The notes under the pieces: generated by a model
The model's database searches: none
Told to the model about the DNA's origin: nothing
Seen by the model: the letters and a program-made list of their open reading frames with translations, nothing else
NCBI GenBank assembly: GCA_947495135.1
Contig: CANLXN010000003.1
Location: 62,001-126,000, forward strand
Length of the DNA stretch: 64,000 nt
Direction of reading: 5' to 3'
Origin: an uncultured Flavobacteriaceae bacterium
GTDB taxonomy: Bacteria; Bacteroidota; Bacteroidia; Flavobacteriales; Flavobacteriaceae
In this document: positions 43,711-53,369 of the stretch, one piece after another
How positions within the stretch are numbered: the stretch's first letter is position 1
Layout of the letters: each line of letters begins with the position of its first letter
Translations under genes and position numbers: made by a program

Positions 43711-45166
43711 TATTCTATTTTCTCATTCCTATTATTATCCTTTGGACAAGAAACAATGGGCAAACAAAACGCCATTCCCACCTTTGGGAACACTGTATGC
43801 GGCATCTTTGCTTAGGGCAGAGGGTTACAAGGTTGGGCTTTTTGACACTAACTTAAGAAGTGATCCGTATGATATCGAAAGCGACCTAAAAATGCACCAG
43901 CCTAAATTCTTAGTTATTTATGACGACGGATTTAATTACCTCACTAAAATGTGTTTAACAACGATGCGTGAGGCAGCTTTTGAAATGATCAAACTGGGCA
44001 AAAAACAAGATTGCACCGTCATTGTTTGTAGCAGTGACAGTACAGATCATTACAACAAATACCTCGATGCTGGGGCAGATTTCATTATTCAGGGCGAAGG
44101 AGAATTAACCTTGAAAGAATTGATTCATTCTATTGAAAATAACCAAAACCCAAAAGATATCAAAGGATTGGTTTATTTAAGCAATAGCGAAGTAATCAAA
44201 AATGGAAAACGACTCGTACTTCGCGACCTAGATGATTTACCCATGCCCGCTTGGGATTTAGTGGAAATGGAAGCTTATCGCAAGGTTTGGGCGTCTGGCG
44301 GAAAAAAATTAAACCTAAACATTGCTACTACACGAGGCTGTCCTTATAAATGTAATTGGTGTGCAAAACCTATCTACGGAAATCGCTACAACTCACATTC
44401 GCCTGCTTATATTACTAGGCACATTAAATATTTAAAAGAAACTTATGGAGTTAGCAATTTTTGGATGTGCGATGATATTTTTGGTCTGAAACCAAATTGG
44501 GTTCAAGAATTTAATCGCGAGCTTAAGAAAGAACAGCTCAAAATTGGGTATTACATACAGAGTAGAGTTGATTTACTTTTAAAAGAGGATACTATTGATG
44601 CGCTTGCCGAAAGTGGTTTGGAAGAAGTATGGGTTGGTGCCGAGAGCGGATCTCAAAAAATACTGGATGCAATGGATAAAGGCACCCAAGTAGAACAAAT
44701 CTATGAAGCCACACGTATTTTAAAACAGAAAAACATTCGAGTTGCCTTTTTTATTCAATTTGGATACTTGGGCGAATCGAAAAATGATATTGAAAAAACA
44801 GTGCAAATGATTAAGCAGCTACTGCCAGATAATCTTGGCATTTCTGTTTCTTACCCATTGCCAGGCACTCCTTTTTATGAAAAGGTAAAAGACGATCTTA
44901 AACTGAAAGCTAACTGGACAGATAGCGACGATCTTGCCATGATGTTCCAAGGCACCTACAACTCTAAGTACTACAAAAAACTACATCGTTATGTTCATAA
45001 GGAATATCGAAAAAGCCAAGCGATCGATAATTTTAAAACAATTTTGAAAAATCCGTTGAAATTATCTACCACCCGCCTGCGATCCATGATTTTGTATTTC
45101 TATTATTTCCCTGCATCCCTTTTTGACAGGTTACTCTTAAAAAACATGCAACAAACCAATGCGTAG
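43703..45166 (+). CDS. B12-binding radical SAM protein 1
   Basis: 487 residues. Residues 1 to about 150 are a cobalamin-binding Rossmann-type domain that begins with Pro-Pro-Leu-Gly-Thr-Leu-Tyr-Ala-Ala-Ser. The radical SAM barrel has Cys213-Pro-Tyr-Lys-Cys217-Asn-Trp-Cys220 for the 4Fe-4S cluster, then Glu-Val-Trp-Val-Gly-Ala-Glu-Ser-Gly-Ser. Class B radical SAM enzymes methylate unreactive carbon or phosphorus or rearrange rings, using cobalamin. The C terminus has a helical tail. Substrate unknown; it lies inside a glycan or lipid assembly island. Overlaps both neighbours by eight bases. Confidence 0.9.
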   Translation: MLDILFSHSYYYPLDKKQWANKTPFPPLGTLYAASLLRAEGYKVGLFDTNLRSDPYDIESDLKMHQPKFLVIYDDGFNYLTKMCLTTMREAAFEMIKLGKKQDCTVIVCSSDSTDHYNKYLDAGADFIIQGEGELTLKELIHSIENNQNPKDIKGLVYLSNSEVIKNGKRLVLRDLDDLPMPAWDLVEMEAYRKVWASGGKKLNLNIATTRGCPYKCNWCAKPIYGNRYNSHSPAYITRHIKYLKETYGVSNFWMCDDIFGLKPNWVQEFNRELKKEQLKIGYYIQSRVDLLLKEDTIDALAESGLEEVWVGAESGSQKILDAMDKGTQVEQIYEATRILKQKNIRVAFFIQFGYLGESKNDIEKTVQMIKQLLPDNLGISVSYPLPGTPFYEKVKDDLKLKANWTDSDDLAMMFQGTYNSKYYKKLHRYVHKEYRKSQAIDNFKTILKNPLKLSTTRLRSMILYFYYFPASLFDRLLLKNMQQTNA

Positions 45167-45938
45167 TGATTTTGACAATGCAGCGACCCACTATGATAAT
45201 GAGTTCACTTTTTCTGAAATTGGAAAAGCACAACGAAAAAAAGTATATATCTATTTAGAAACTCATTTAAACAATGGCAGCAAGGATATTTTAGAGGTTA
45301 ATTGCGGAACAGGCGAAGATGCCCATTACCTATCGGCCAAAGGACATAATGTAATAGCAACAGATATTTCAGAAGAAATGATTAAAAAAGCACTTGAGAA
45401 AAAATACGACTCACAAGCGCGTTTTATGACCTTAGACATTAATAGTATATCGGACGATACTTTTTCCGAACCCTTCGATTTAATATTCTCTAATTTTGGC
45501 GGACTTAATTGTTTATCTCCAAAAGACTTAGGTTCATTTTTAAAGCTTTCAGAAAAAAATTTAAAGCCAAATGGCAAGATGTCACTTGTGATTATGCCGA
45601 AGCATTGTTTATGGGAAAAAGTATATTTTTTTCTCAAAGGAAACTGGAAACATATCAACAGAAGAAGTTCGAACCAACCTATCGAAAGTCATGTGAGTGG
45701 AACATCGGTAACAACATGGTATTACAATCCCAAAGAAATCGTAAATTTAACCAAACAAAGCTTTAAGGTAGCTGCATTAAAACCAATCGGTTTTAGTATT
45801 CCACCATCTTATATGGAAAACTTCTTCTCAAAGAGATTGCGGCTATTAAAATGGTTCACTAGGCTAGAATCATGGTTTTCGTATAAAATTTGGGCAAAAT
45901 ATGCCGATCATTATTTAATAGTTTTAGAAAAAAAATGA
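45159..45938 (+). CDS. Class I SAM-dependent methyltransferase
   Basis: 259 residues. Motif I is Ile-Leu-Glu-Val-Asn-Cys-Gly-Thr-Gly-Glu-Asp-Ala, followed by Val-Ile-Ala-Thr-Asp-Ile-Ser (motif II acidic residue) and Phe-Ser-Asn-Phe-Gly-Gly-Leu-Asn (motif IV region). This is the Methyltransf_25/11 type used on small molecules, sugars and quinones. The C-terminal part is hydrophobic and basic. Its stop overlaps the ATG of the second B12/radical SAM gene as ATGA. Acceptor unknown. Confidence 0.88.
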   Translation: MRSDFDNAATHYDNEFTFSEIGKAQRKKVYIYLETHLNNGSKDILEVNCGTGEDAHYLSAKGHNVIATDISEEMIKKALEKKYDSQARFMTLDINSISDDTFSEPFDLIFSNFGGLNCLSPKDLGSFLKLSEKNLKPNGKMSLVIMPKHCLWEKVYFFLKGNWKHINRRSSNQPIESHVSGTSVTTWYYNPKEIVNLTKQSFKVAALKPIGFSIPPSYMENFFSKRLRLLKWFTRLESWFSYKIWAKYADHYLIVLEKK

Positions 45939-47329
45939 GCATAGTTCTCACACACGGATATTACCTTTCACAGGACCCAAAGGAGCTTAAAATAATGAAG
46001 CCTTATCCTCCACTGGGCTTGTTGTATATTTCTTCCTATTTGTCGAATCAAGGAATTGAAAACTCTGTATTTGATACTACTTTCTTTAGCAAAGAAGAGC
46101 AACTCGATTATCTGCAAAATGAAAAACCAGATGTGGTTGCCATTTACAGTAACCTAATGACCAAAGTTGAAGTCATAAAATTGATCAAGATATTACTAAG
46201 TGACGCCAAATATGGATTTCCAAAAATTATCTTAGGAGGTCCAGACATTACCTTCAATTTAGAGAATTACCTCAATGCAGGCGCTCAATATCTTATTATC
46301 GGTGAAGGAGAAGAGACCATGACCGAGTTATACGTAGCAATTACGAAGAAACAACCCATCACCGATGTTGCCGGAATTGCCTATCTCGAAAGTGGCGCCG
46401 TTAAAAAAACGGCTCCACGCATAAAAATAAAGGATCTTTCCAATTTGCCCCTTCCCAATCGAGAAGGAATCCCCATGGAACGCTATTTGCAAACATGGAA
46501 GCAAAATCATGGACAAAGCTCCATGACTGTAAGTACCCAAAGAGGCTGTCCATATACCTGTAAATGGTGTAGCACGGCTGTTTATGGACAAAGTTATAGG
46601 AGAAGACCCGCAGATTTGGTTGCTGCAGAATTGAAAATGCTAAAAGCATCTTACAACCCAGACACAGTGTGGTTTGTAGATGATGTTTTTACGGTGAGTC
46701 ATAAGTGGCTAACTGCTTTTCACGAAGAAGTAATTAAACAAGACGCAATTATTCCCTTCGAGTGTATTACTCGAGCAGAGCGTCTCAATGATGAAATATT
46801 GAGGCTCTTAAAAGAGGCAGGATGCTATAGAATTTGGATTGGAGCCGAAAGTGGATCTCAAAAAATTATCGATGCTATGGATCGTCGGGTGAAGGTAGAA
46901 GTGGTTCAAGATGCAATAAATAAAGCCAACGACCTAGATATAGAAACAGGAACGTTTATAATGTTGGGATATCCAGGTGAAGACGAAAACGACATCGACC
47001 AAACCATCGATCATCTCATAAAATCTAATCCCACTCATTTTACTATTACGGTAGCATATCCAATTAAAGGAACTTCCTTGTACAATGAAATTGAACAGAA
47101 AATAACGAGCAAAAAAGATTGGGAAACCTCAACCGACAGAGAAATAGAATTTAAACGAAAGTATCCAAGAAAATTTTACGATTACGCGGTTCGAAAAGTG
47201 GTGAATGAAGTAAACTATCACAGAGAGTTATTAAAAGGCAATGAGAAGAGTATAAAACAAATAATGGTATTAAAATCGAAATCCATTCTGGCTGGAGGGC
47301 TCATGAAAGTTAGTAAACACTTTGGATAA
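45935..47329 (+). CDS. B12-binding radical SAM protein 2
   Basis: 464 residues from the ATG at 45935; the longer open frame from 45890 would overlap the methyltransferase further and lacks homology. B12-binding N-terminal domain (Tyr-Pro-Pro-Leu-Gly-Leu-Leu-Tyr-Ile-Ser-Ser-Tyr). The radical SAM cluster motif is Cys205-Pro-Tyr-Thr-Cys209-Lys-Trp-Cys212, followed by Ile-Trp-Ile-Gly-Ala-Glu-Ser-Gly-Ser. Similar in plan to the protein two genes upstream, so the pair may act in sequence on one substrate or form a duplicated step. One base separates its stop from the next start. Confidence 0.9.
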   Translation: MSIVLTHGYYLSQDPKELKIMKPYPPLGLLYISSYLSNQGIENSVFDTTFFSKEEQLDYLQNEKPDVVAIYSNLMTKVEVIKLIKILLSDAKYGFPKIILGGPDITFNLENYLNAGAQYLIIGEGEETMTELYVAITKKQPITDVAGIAYLESGAVKKTAPRIKIKDLSNLPLPNREGIPMERYLQTWKQNHGQSSMTVSTQRGCPYTCKWCSTAVYGQSYRRRPADLVAAELKMLKASYNPDTVWFVDDVFTVSHKWLTAFHEEVIKQDAIIPFECITRAERLNDEILRLLKEAGCYRIWIGAESGSQKIIDAMDRRVKVEVVQDAINKANDLDIETGTFIMLGYPGEDENDIDQTIDHLIKSNPTHFTITVAYPIKGTSLYNEIEQKITSKKDWETSTDREIEFKRKYPRKFYDYAVRKVVNEVNYHRELLKGNEKSIKQIMVLKSKSILAGGLMKVSKHFG

Positions 47330-47330
47330 C

Positions 47331-48854
47331 ATGGAGATCGCAAAGACCAATAAATTTCTTGTTGTAGCGGTAACCCTGCTGTTCTTCACTTTAAGTTTTT
47401 TGGGAATTAGTCATCACGAATTATGGCTAGACGAAGCCCATCATTGGTTACTTGCTAGGGATAGTAATAGCCTAGTCGAGCTGTACAGAAATACGCGTTA
47501 TGAAGGACATCCTATTCTATGGAACGTCCTTACGTATCTTCTAAGTCGATTTAGCACAAATCCATGGTGGATGCAACTTACTCATATTGTGATAAGTAGC
47601 ACAGCGGTATTTATATTTTTAAAGTACACCCCATTTAAAATTTGGTTCAAACTACTATTCATTTTCGGTTATTTCACTCTTTATGAATACAATATTATTA
47701 GTAGAAATTACGCCCTAGGCCTGCTATTCTTTTTTTGGGCCGTTAGCTACTTTCCATCTCGCAGTTCCAAAACTATTGGCATCTCAATTCTGCTTGCATT
47801 TTTATGTAATACTCATGCTATTTTTTGCATCCCTGCCATATCTTATATGTTTATTCTTATTTGGGAACAACTAAAAACACCTCATAAGAAAAAGCTGATA
47901 ATTTCCTCCATCGTATTTGCAGCTGGCGCTTTCTTGGCCTTTTACCAAATTATACCACCTCAAGACACTAATTTTTTTGAAAAAAATGAGGCAGTTCCCA
48001 TCGCAAACCGAGTTGCCAAAAGCATATACCCATTTTTTAAATCTGTCTTTGTAATTCCCAATGTAAATTCCTCTCATTTTTGGAATTCTCATATATTATT
48101 CGATTATAATAAAATGATGGCCTTTGGTCTCGCTTGTCTGAGTTTAATAACTCCGCTTTTCCTTTTTTGGAGAAATAGAATCCTACTTAGCTTTATGTAT
48201 CTTGGGATTAAAGGATCATTTATCTTCTTCTTCTTTACGCAATTATCTGCCATGAGATATTTTGGAGTCCTTTATATTATGCTCATAGGGACTTTATGGA
48301 TGCAACACTATTTTAAAGAGGCTAAAACACCTTCTTTTCCATTTATTGGAGAAAATTCGTTCCTGAAGTTAAAATCAATTCTCATTACTACCATACTCCT
48401 GTTGCAATTTGGGGCTGGGGTATTTGCGTATGGCATGGATCTAAACAAACCCTTCACCAATGCACAACAAGTTTTTAGCTTTCTAGAAGATGAAAAATTA
48501 TTACAAAATAAAATAGTGACAAACGCCTGCGATGGAACGCCCATGAGTGCTTATTTGGAAGAAAAACTTTTTTTCATTCGTTTTGATAGTATGCAAAGCT
48601 ATTGTAATTGGAATCGCCTTTATCAAATATATGGAAAAGAACAATCGCTGAGCTCAATTACCGCTTCATTAAAAAAACAGCGTGAAGCACAATCAAAAAG
48701 CATTATATTTATCTCGTACAGACCTCTTTTTGAACTAACGAAAGAAGGCGTATTGCAAAATCTTGGAAAGAATCTCAATGTTCAACTTTTGAAAAAATTT
48801 GAAGAAAGTATTGTTCCAAAAGGAACCTATTATATTTATGAAATTGACCATTAA
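47331..48854 (+). CDS. GT39-like integral membrane glycosyltransferase
   Basis: 507 residues from the ATG at 47331 (a TTG three codons earlier lies in the previous gene). About ten membrane helices. The first outer loop contains His-His-Glu-Leu-Trp-Leu-Asp-Glu-Ala-His-His-Trp and, later, Glu-Gly-His-Pro-Ile-Leu-Trp, matching the Asp-Glu catalytic loop and Gly-His-Pro motif of polyprenyl-phosphate-sugar transferases (GT39/GT83/ArnT-like). Likely transfers a sugar to a lipid or glycan on the periplasmic face. Acceptor and donor unknown. Overlaps the next gene by 17 bases. Confidence 0.8.
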   Translation: MEIAKTNKFLVVAVTLLFFTLSFLGISHHELWLDEAHHWLLARDSNSLVELYRNTRYEGHPILWNVLTYLLSRFSTNPWWMQLTHIVISSTAVFIFLKYTPFKIWFKLLFIFGYFTLYEYNIISRNYALGLLFFFWAVSYFPSRSSKTIGISILLAFLCNTHAIFCIPAISYMFILIWEQLKTPHKKKLIISSIVFAAGAFLAFYQIIPPQDTNFFEKNEAVPIANRVAKSIYPFFKSVFVIPNVNSSHFWNSHILFDYNKMMAFGLACLSLITPLFLFWRNRILLSFMYLGIKGSFIFFFFTQLSAMRYFGVLYIMLIGTLWMQHYFKEAKTPSFPFIGENSFLKLKSILITTILLLQFGAGVFAYGMDLNKPFTNAQQVFSFLEDEKLLQNKIVTNACDGTPMSAYLEEKLFFIRFDSMQSYCNWNRLYQIYGKEQSLSSITASLKKQREAQSKSIIFISYRPLFELTKEGVLQNLGKNLNVQLLKKFEESIVPKGTYYIYEIDH

Positions 48855-50004
48855 TTACAAGTTAAAAATTGGATTCGTAAAGTTTCTTCTTAGTTTAGGT
48901 TTAATAACCTTTTTCTGGTCTTGTGAACCTAAAAAAATGGACACCACAACCATTCAGCTAAAATGGAACAAAGGTTACGCTCAAGATTCAATAGAACGAA
49001 AAACAGTAGCTTTAAAATGGTGCCTTACCTTCTTAGGCTCTCATTTGGCAGCAGACACCTCCTTGGTGGGTCTTAATTATAACGACTCAATTATTAAATT
49101 GGACGTATCACAAATTGGGTTCTCCAAAGCCGCTCGAACTAGCCTTCAGAAACTAAACGGTGTTCTTAAAAGTTCTGAAGAATACAAGACCAATGGATCG
49201 CTTGATGTAGGAAGGTATATTGCGCTCACTATAGGAAGTCCGTTACATTATTATAAGATTGTTGAAGTTCCCAAACATATAGACGAGTTTAAATCGAAAT
49301 ACGCCTTCGACTCTCTTCCCGTTTATATTAACAATTCTAGCATTGCGCATGGTGATCGCATTATTTTTAGCGCTTCAGAAATTACCGGAACAAAACAAGC
49401 ATATCTGTCTCTCGAAGTAGATTCGATCCATAGAGAAGTACTCGAGTTTGAAACTGTCGAACTCATGCCGAATGGACTTAGCAAATTCGCATTATACGAT
49501 CACGACGGAAATTTGAAAGCTTCAGCAAGTCCAGAAATTACCCGAGCAGGAAAACCAGCAAAATGTATGTGGTGTCATGAAATAGGAATTCAACCTCTAT
49601 TTAGAGACCAAGTAAATGTAAAAGGCTTCCTTACACATGAAGCGTTTCAAGACTCCATAGACGCCTATAACGAACGACTAAGGGCGCATCAAAAAAAGTA
49701 TTGGAAAGATCCAGCCTTACTACACAAAAAGCTGCACACCGAAATGGAAATTGCTTATATATCGTTTATGGAGCCCTCTCTCGAATATGTAGCGAATGAA
49801 TGGAATTTACCGATCGAAACTGTGAAAACTAAACTCGCTAGTCTAAAAACACATCGACATGAGGAATTTGATTTCTTGGGAGATCTTTATCATAGAAGAG
49901 AAATTGACGCACTCGCTCCTTTTAAAGTTATCGACGTTCCAGAAAGCATCCGAGAGGAATCTGAAAATGAACCAAACTATCTAGGAAATCTTGATTTTCA
50001 ATAA
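48838..50004 (+). CDS. Lipoprotein with a single heme c motif, unknown family
   Basis: 388 residues from the ATG at 48838. Signal sequence ends Phe-Phe-Trp-Ser-Cys, a good lipobox. The protein carries one Cys243-Met-Trp-Cys-His247, the pattern for covalent heme c attachment, preceded by Gly-Lys-Pro-Ala-Lys and followed by a Lys/His-rich helical region. The N-terminal 200 residues are beta-rich and unlike known cytochromes. I do not recognise the family. It closes the coupled operon that starts at 42802, so an oxidation step outside the cytoplasm in that pathway is conceivable. Confidence 0.7.
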   Translation: MKLTINYKLKIGFVKFLLSLGLITFFWSCEPKKMDTTTIQLKWNKGYAQDSIERKTVALKWCLTFLGSHLAADTSLVGLNYNDSIIKLDVSQIGFSKAARTSLQKLNGVLKSSEEYKTNGSLDVGRYIALTIGSPLHYYKIVEVPKHIDEFKSKYAFDSLPVYINNSSIAHGDRIIFSASEITGTKQAYLSLEVDSIHREVLEFETVELMPNGLSKFALYDHDGNLKASASPEITRAGKPAKCMWCHEIGIQPLFRDQVNVKGFLTHEAFQDSIDAYNERLRAHQKKYWKDPALLHKKLHTEMEIAYISFMEPSLEYVANEWNLPIETVKTKLASLKTHRHEEFDFLGDLYHRREIDALAPFKVIDVPESIREESENEPNYLGNLDFQ

Positions 50005-50020
50005 AAGAGTCGTTTGACTT

Positions 50021-50842
50021 TTATTTTTTCCACTTCTCGCGTAGTTGATCTATATCCTTTTGAGAGAAAAAGTGCCGTACATACTTAGAGTTTAATTGAT
50101 GGTCCAAATAGGCATCCGAAAAACGAATGTGTTTCTTGAACTTATCGTATAAAGACGCATGTTTTAAACTGGATGTTACGTTCACATTCGTTAATTTAAA
50201 TCCGCTTTTCTTCGTAAAATTGTCAATCAATTCTTCTTTAATTTGATCGTCTAATTCACTACTTAAAATCAGTACCGAAATAGTGCCTTTCTCAATAGTT
50301 TTATACTTTTTTTCTGAATCAAAAGTCTCTGCAAATACGTCTATATCTAAGCCTTTTTTAAACTGCTCTTCATACCAACTAATCGCATAATTATGATTTA
50401 ACTTTTTATGAAAAGCATCTTCCAAGGTTTCCATTCCTCCTTCATAATTCTCAGCCCTCATTCCCATGTGCAATTCGAAAGAATCAAAAAATGCAGATAT
50501 ATTTCTCTCAATAGGGTTTCGAAAAAGAGAGATCACCTTAAATGGTTTATTTAATTTAATTAACTCTCTATTAAGCATAAAAACAGGAGTCCGACTTCCT
50601 GGATAGATGCCATGTCGTCGACACATTTTAATATGTTTCCTTTCTTCTCGCTCATCCAAACTATGAATATGAAATAAAGGATTATTGCGCTGCGATTTTA
50701 AAGATGAATAAACACTCAAAGACCCCACTTTCGCCATCGTAAATATCAAAATAGGAGCTCCTCTTGTTCCTTCCTGTAAACTTTTCTGTTGCTGCATTAA
50801 AACCCAGCGATCCTTGATATGGTACTTCAAAAAACTTTTCAT
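50021..50842 (-). CDS. Sulfotransferase-like protein of the NKWYS (capsule synthesis) group
   Basis: 273 residues. The 5'-phosphosulfate-type loop appears as Pro-Ile-Leu-Ile-Phe-Thr-Met-Ala-Lys-Val-Gly-Ser-Leu-Ser, with the 3'-phosphate region as Val-Ile-Ser-Leu-Phe-Arg-Asn-Pro-Ile-Glu-Arg. These match the putative capsular polysaccharide synthesis family related to PAPS-dependent sulfotransferases. Probably modifies a surface glycan. It overlaps the GT87-like gene by four bases (ATGA), so both are expressed together. Lys/His-rich tail after residue 210. Confidence 0.78.
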   Translation of the reverse strand: MKSFLKYHIKDRWVLMQQQKSLQEGTRGAPILIFTMAKVGSLSVYSSLKSQRNNPLFHIHSLDEREERKHIKMCRRHGIYPGSRTPVFMLNRELIKLNKPFKVISLFRNPIERNISAFFDSFELHMGMRAENYEGGMETLEDAFHKKLNHNYAISWYEEQFKKGLDIDVFAETFDSEKKYKTIEKGTISVLILSSELDDQIKEELIDNFTKKSGFKLTNVNVTSSLKHASLYDKFKKHIRFSDAYLDHQLNSKYVRHFFSQKDIDQLREKWKK

Positions 50843-52464
50843 AGCGCATTTGGTTTGTCTTTGTTTTTTTCTGAAATACTACAAACCTCTACCTTCTTAA
50901 GCGTAAAAACAGCCCGTCTAGATCGATGGTCACTTAAATAATAGATATAACAATCGTTTATCAGAACAGGCTTTTTCTTTAAGGATTTGCTAAAGGTAAT
51001 TTGTTGCCCCTTATAAAACACCTGATTGTCCACAATCTCTACAACATTCTCATCAAACGAATTCAAGGTTGTCTCAGTTCTAATATTTTCATCTCCATTC
51101 TTGCCCAAAACCCTATACGAAAGTGTTCCATTATCGTTGTAGAAATCATATACCATAAAGTACTGTTTTTCTAACAAAACATAGGTCGAGTTATCTAACT
51201 CTTTGGCAGTTAAAACACCAATGTGGAAAGGAAGAAGTAAAAGCAAGGATAGGATGAGGTATCTTAAGCTATAGCTTCGAATAGTGAAATAATAAATGGA
51301 TAATGCGAAAATAATTACCAACCACAACCGCAAAAACTGCATTCCTAACGGGTAATTGCTTAGAAGGTGAAATGGAAGATTACAGATTAAACCTATGAGC
51401 ACCACCAACATTACTTTTTTAAGGTTGCTCATCTTTAGGTTCTCCAAAGCGAACAGTGGAATAATCCACAAAATTTGAGCATAGGTTGCGGTTCTACTTT
51501 GCAACAGAAATAACGCCACCACCCAGATTACCAATAGCGTAAAAAGCTCACTTTTCTTTCTGTAACTAGCAAAAATTGCCGCCCCTAAAACCACTCCTTT
51601 AAAAAGCCAATTCAGCAAATAATACCCAGTAATGCTGTCTAGTGTGGCCAAGGGATTATAGTAAGAATCTCTAATCAAAAGTCGTTTTAAAAAGACATCA
51701 AAAGACTGGTAGTTTATTCGAAAATCTGTAGCAGTTCCACTCTCCATAGTATGTGGTAACACATCAAAAAAGTACTTCTCCCACAAGGAATAGCCGGTAA
51801 TAGAAATAGCACCTATTACAACCAACAAACTAATTACTGAAGTAGCAACGACCGACTTCCAGTTCTGTTTAAATAAAAGACTAATTCCATAAAAAGCTGG
51901 AAAAAACTTCAATAAAACAGCCAAAGAGAACAATCCGGCACCTACGGAATTCCTTTTTTCATTTATTAAATGAAAACCAAAAACAACCAGAAACAGTATG
52001 ATAAAATAAGACTGTCCAAATAAAATCTGATTACGAATAGGAATAAAGAAGACTACGGGAACAAAAAGCAGCAACCAATCTCGCATTAAGTGGTTCTTGG
52101 CCAAAAGGAAAAGAGTCAATAAAAAGGAAATGATGCTTAAAACATTAAATGCAAGCTTAGCGCTATGGGCACTTTCAATAAAGCTCAAAGGATAAAACAA
52201 CGCCAATGTAAAAGGACTGTTAACGTAGTAATCTACTAATTCTTCTTTGTGCCCTTGTTCCCAAACATAGTTGTTAAACTCATAAATATCGAAAATGACG
52301 GTTTCAGGATTGATCCCTTCTTGCAACATTTTCGCTGGGAAATAACTATTGGAAAAATCATGAAGGGGCGCAAGATGAGAAACTTTCAGAAAATAAAGAC
52401 ATAGGAGAAGCGTAGGAACTAAATATATTAATAGTCTAAGATTATTCTGAACAAATGGTTTCAT
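50839..52464 (-). CDS. GT87-like integral membrane mannosyltransferase-type protein
   Basis: 541 residues from the ATG at 52464; a TTG three codons earlier is less likely. About ten membrane helices. The first outer loop has Leu-His-Asp-Phe-Ser-Asn-Ser-Tyr-Phe-Pro-Ala-Lys, matching the acidic loop of GT87 (DUF2029) polyprenyl-phosphomannose-dependent transferases. A soluble C-terminal domain (about 420-541) is unusual in length and beta-rich. Likely elongates a lipid-linked or surface glycan. A GCGCAA/TTGCGC palindrome at 52517-52530 and a good -7 box lie in the divergent region to the GT2 gene. Confidence 0.8.
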   Translation of the reverse strand: MKPFVQNNLRLLIYLVPTLLLCLYFLKVSHLAPLHDFSNSYFPAKMLQEGINPETVIFDIYEFNNYVWEQGHKEELVDYYVNSPFTLALFYPLSFIESAHSAKLAFNVLSIISFLLTLFLLAKNHLMRDWLLLFVPVVFFIPIRNQILFGQSYFIILFLVVFGFHLINEKRNSVGAGLFSLAVLLKFFPAFYGISLLFKQNWKSVVATSVISLLVVIGAISITGYSLWEKYFFDVLPHTMESGTATDFRINYQSFDVFLKRLLIRDSYYNPLATLDSITGYYLLNWLFKGVVLGAAIFASYRKKSELFTLLVIWVVALFLLQSRTATYAQILWIIPLFALENLKMSNLKKVMLVVLIGLICNLPFHLLSNYPLGMQFLRLWLVIIFALSIYYFTIRSYSLRYLILSLLLLLPFHIGVLTAKELDNSTYVLLEKQYFMVYDFYNDNGTLSYRVLGKNGDENIRTETTLNSFDENVVEIVDNQVFYKGQQITFSKSLKKKPVLINDCYIYYLSDHRSRRAVFTLKKVEVCSISEKNKDKPNAL

Positions 52465-52551
52465 CTCAAACAAATGTAAGAGTAATTAGATTATTGGCAA
52501 ACCCTGAAAAAAAGTGCGCAAAATTGCGCTTTCATGTTTCGGCAGAAACCT

Positions 52552-52559
52552 TAACTTTG
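52552..52559 (+). promoter_or_regulatory. -7 promoter box (TAACTTTG) of the GT2 gene
   Basis: Perfect TAnnTTTG match 36 bases before the ATG. The palindrome GCGCAA-AA-TTGCGC at 52517-52530 lies just upstream and could be an operator; no TTG at standard spacing. Confidence 0.45.
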
Positions 52560-52594
52560 TTTATGTCTCAAACGCTTGAAACCAACAACCCTCC

Positions 52595-53350
52595 ATGATT
52601 GAAAACAAGAAAATTATTGTAGTGCTTCCTGCCTACAACGCAGCAAAAACTTTGGAGGCTACCTATAATGAAATTCCTTTTGACATAGTAGATACGGTCA
52701 TTTTAACAGACGATTTTAGCAATGACGAAACCCTCGAGGTGGCTAAAAATTTAGGAATAAATGAGATCATTGAACACCCTAAAAACAGAGGTTATGGAGG
52801 AAATCAAAAATCTTGCTATCAAAGAGCCTTAGAGCTAGATGCTGATATAGTAGTGATGCTACATCCAGATTATCAATACACACCTCAACTAATACCATCT
52901 ATGGTAACCCTTATTTCAAAAGGTATTTATGACGTAGTTCTCGGTTCTCGGATTTTAAACAAAGGTGCTCTTGAAGGAGGAATGCCTTTGTACAAATATG
53001 TCGCAAACAGATGTCTCACACTCTTTCAAAATCTATTGATGAGTCAGAAACTTTCAGAATACCATACAGGGTATCGTTGTTTTAGTAGAGCGGCACTGCT
53101 AGCTGTACCTTTTAAAGAAAATTCGGAAGACTTTATTTTTGACAATCAGATATTGGCACAACTATGCTACGGAAAGTTTCGCATCGGTGAAATTTCTTGT
53201 CCTACTAAATACTTCCCAGAAGCTAGCTCTATCAACTTATCAAGAAGTATTAAATACGGACTTGGTGTTGTTGGTGTCTCCATCCAGTACTTTTTGCATC
53301 GAAGTAGACTAAAAAAGTATCGACTACTAAAAAATATCAGGCGGTCTTAA
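52595..53350 (+). CDS. GT2 family glycosyltransferase
   Basis: 251 residues with a GT-A fold: Val-Leu-Pro-Ala-Tyr-Asn-Ala-Ala-Lys-Thr-Leu, Ile-Leu-Thr-Asp-Asp-Phe-Ser-Asn-Asp-Glu-Thr, Gly-Tyr-Gly-Gly-Asn-Gln, and His-Pro-Asp-Tyr-Gln-Tyr in place of the usual Asp-x-Asp, as seen in dolichol-phosphate-mannose-synthase-like enzymes. Then Gly-Ser-Arg and Glu-Tyr-His-Thr-Gly-Tyr-Arg. No membrane helices of its own. Probably makes a polyprenyl-phosphate sugar donor or adds a sugar in the cytoplasm, which would supply the GT39/GT87-like neighbours. Confidence 0.9.
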   Translation: MIENKKIIVVLPAYNAAKTLEATYNEIPFDIVDTVILTDDFSNDETLEVAKNLGINEIIEHPKNRGYGGNQKSCYQRALELDADIVVMLHPDYQYTPQLIPSMVTLISKGIYDVVLGSRILNKGALEGGMPLYKYVANRCLTLFQNLLMSQKLSEYHTGYRCFSRAALLAVPFKENSEDFIFDNQILAQLCYGKFRIGEISCPTKYFPEASSINLSRSIKYGLGVVGVSIQYFLHRSRLKKYRLLKNIRRS

Positions 53351-53369
53351 TTTAGTATCTTCATCCAAG

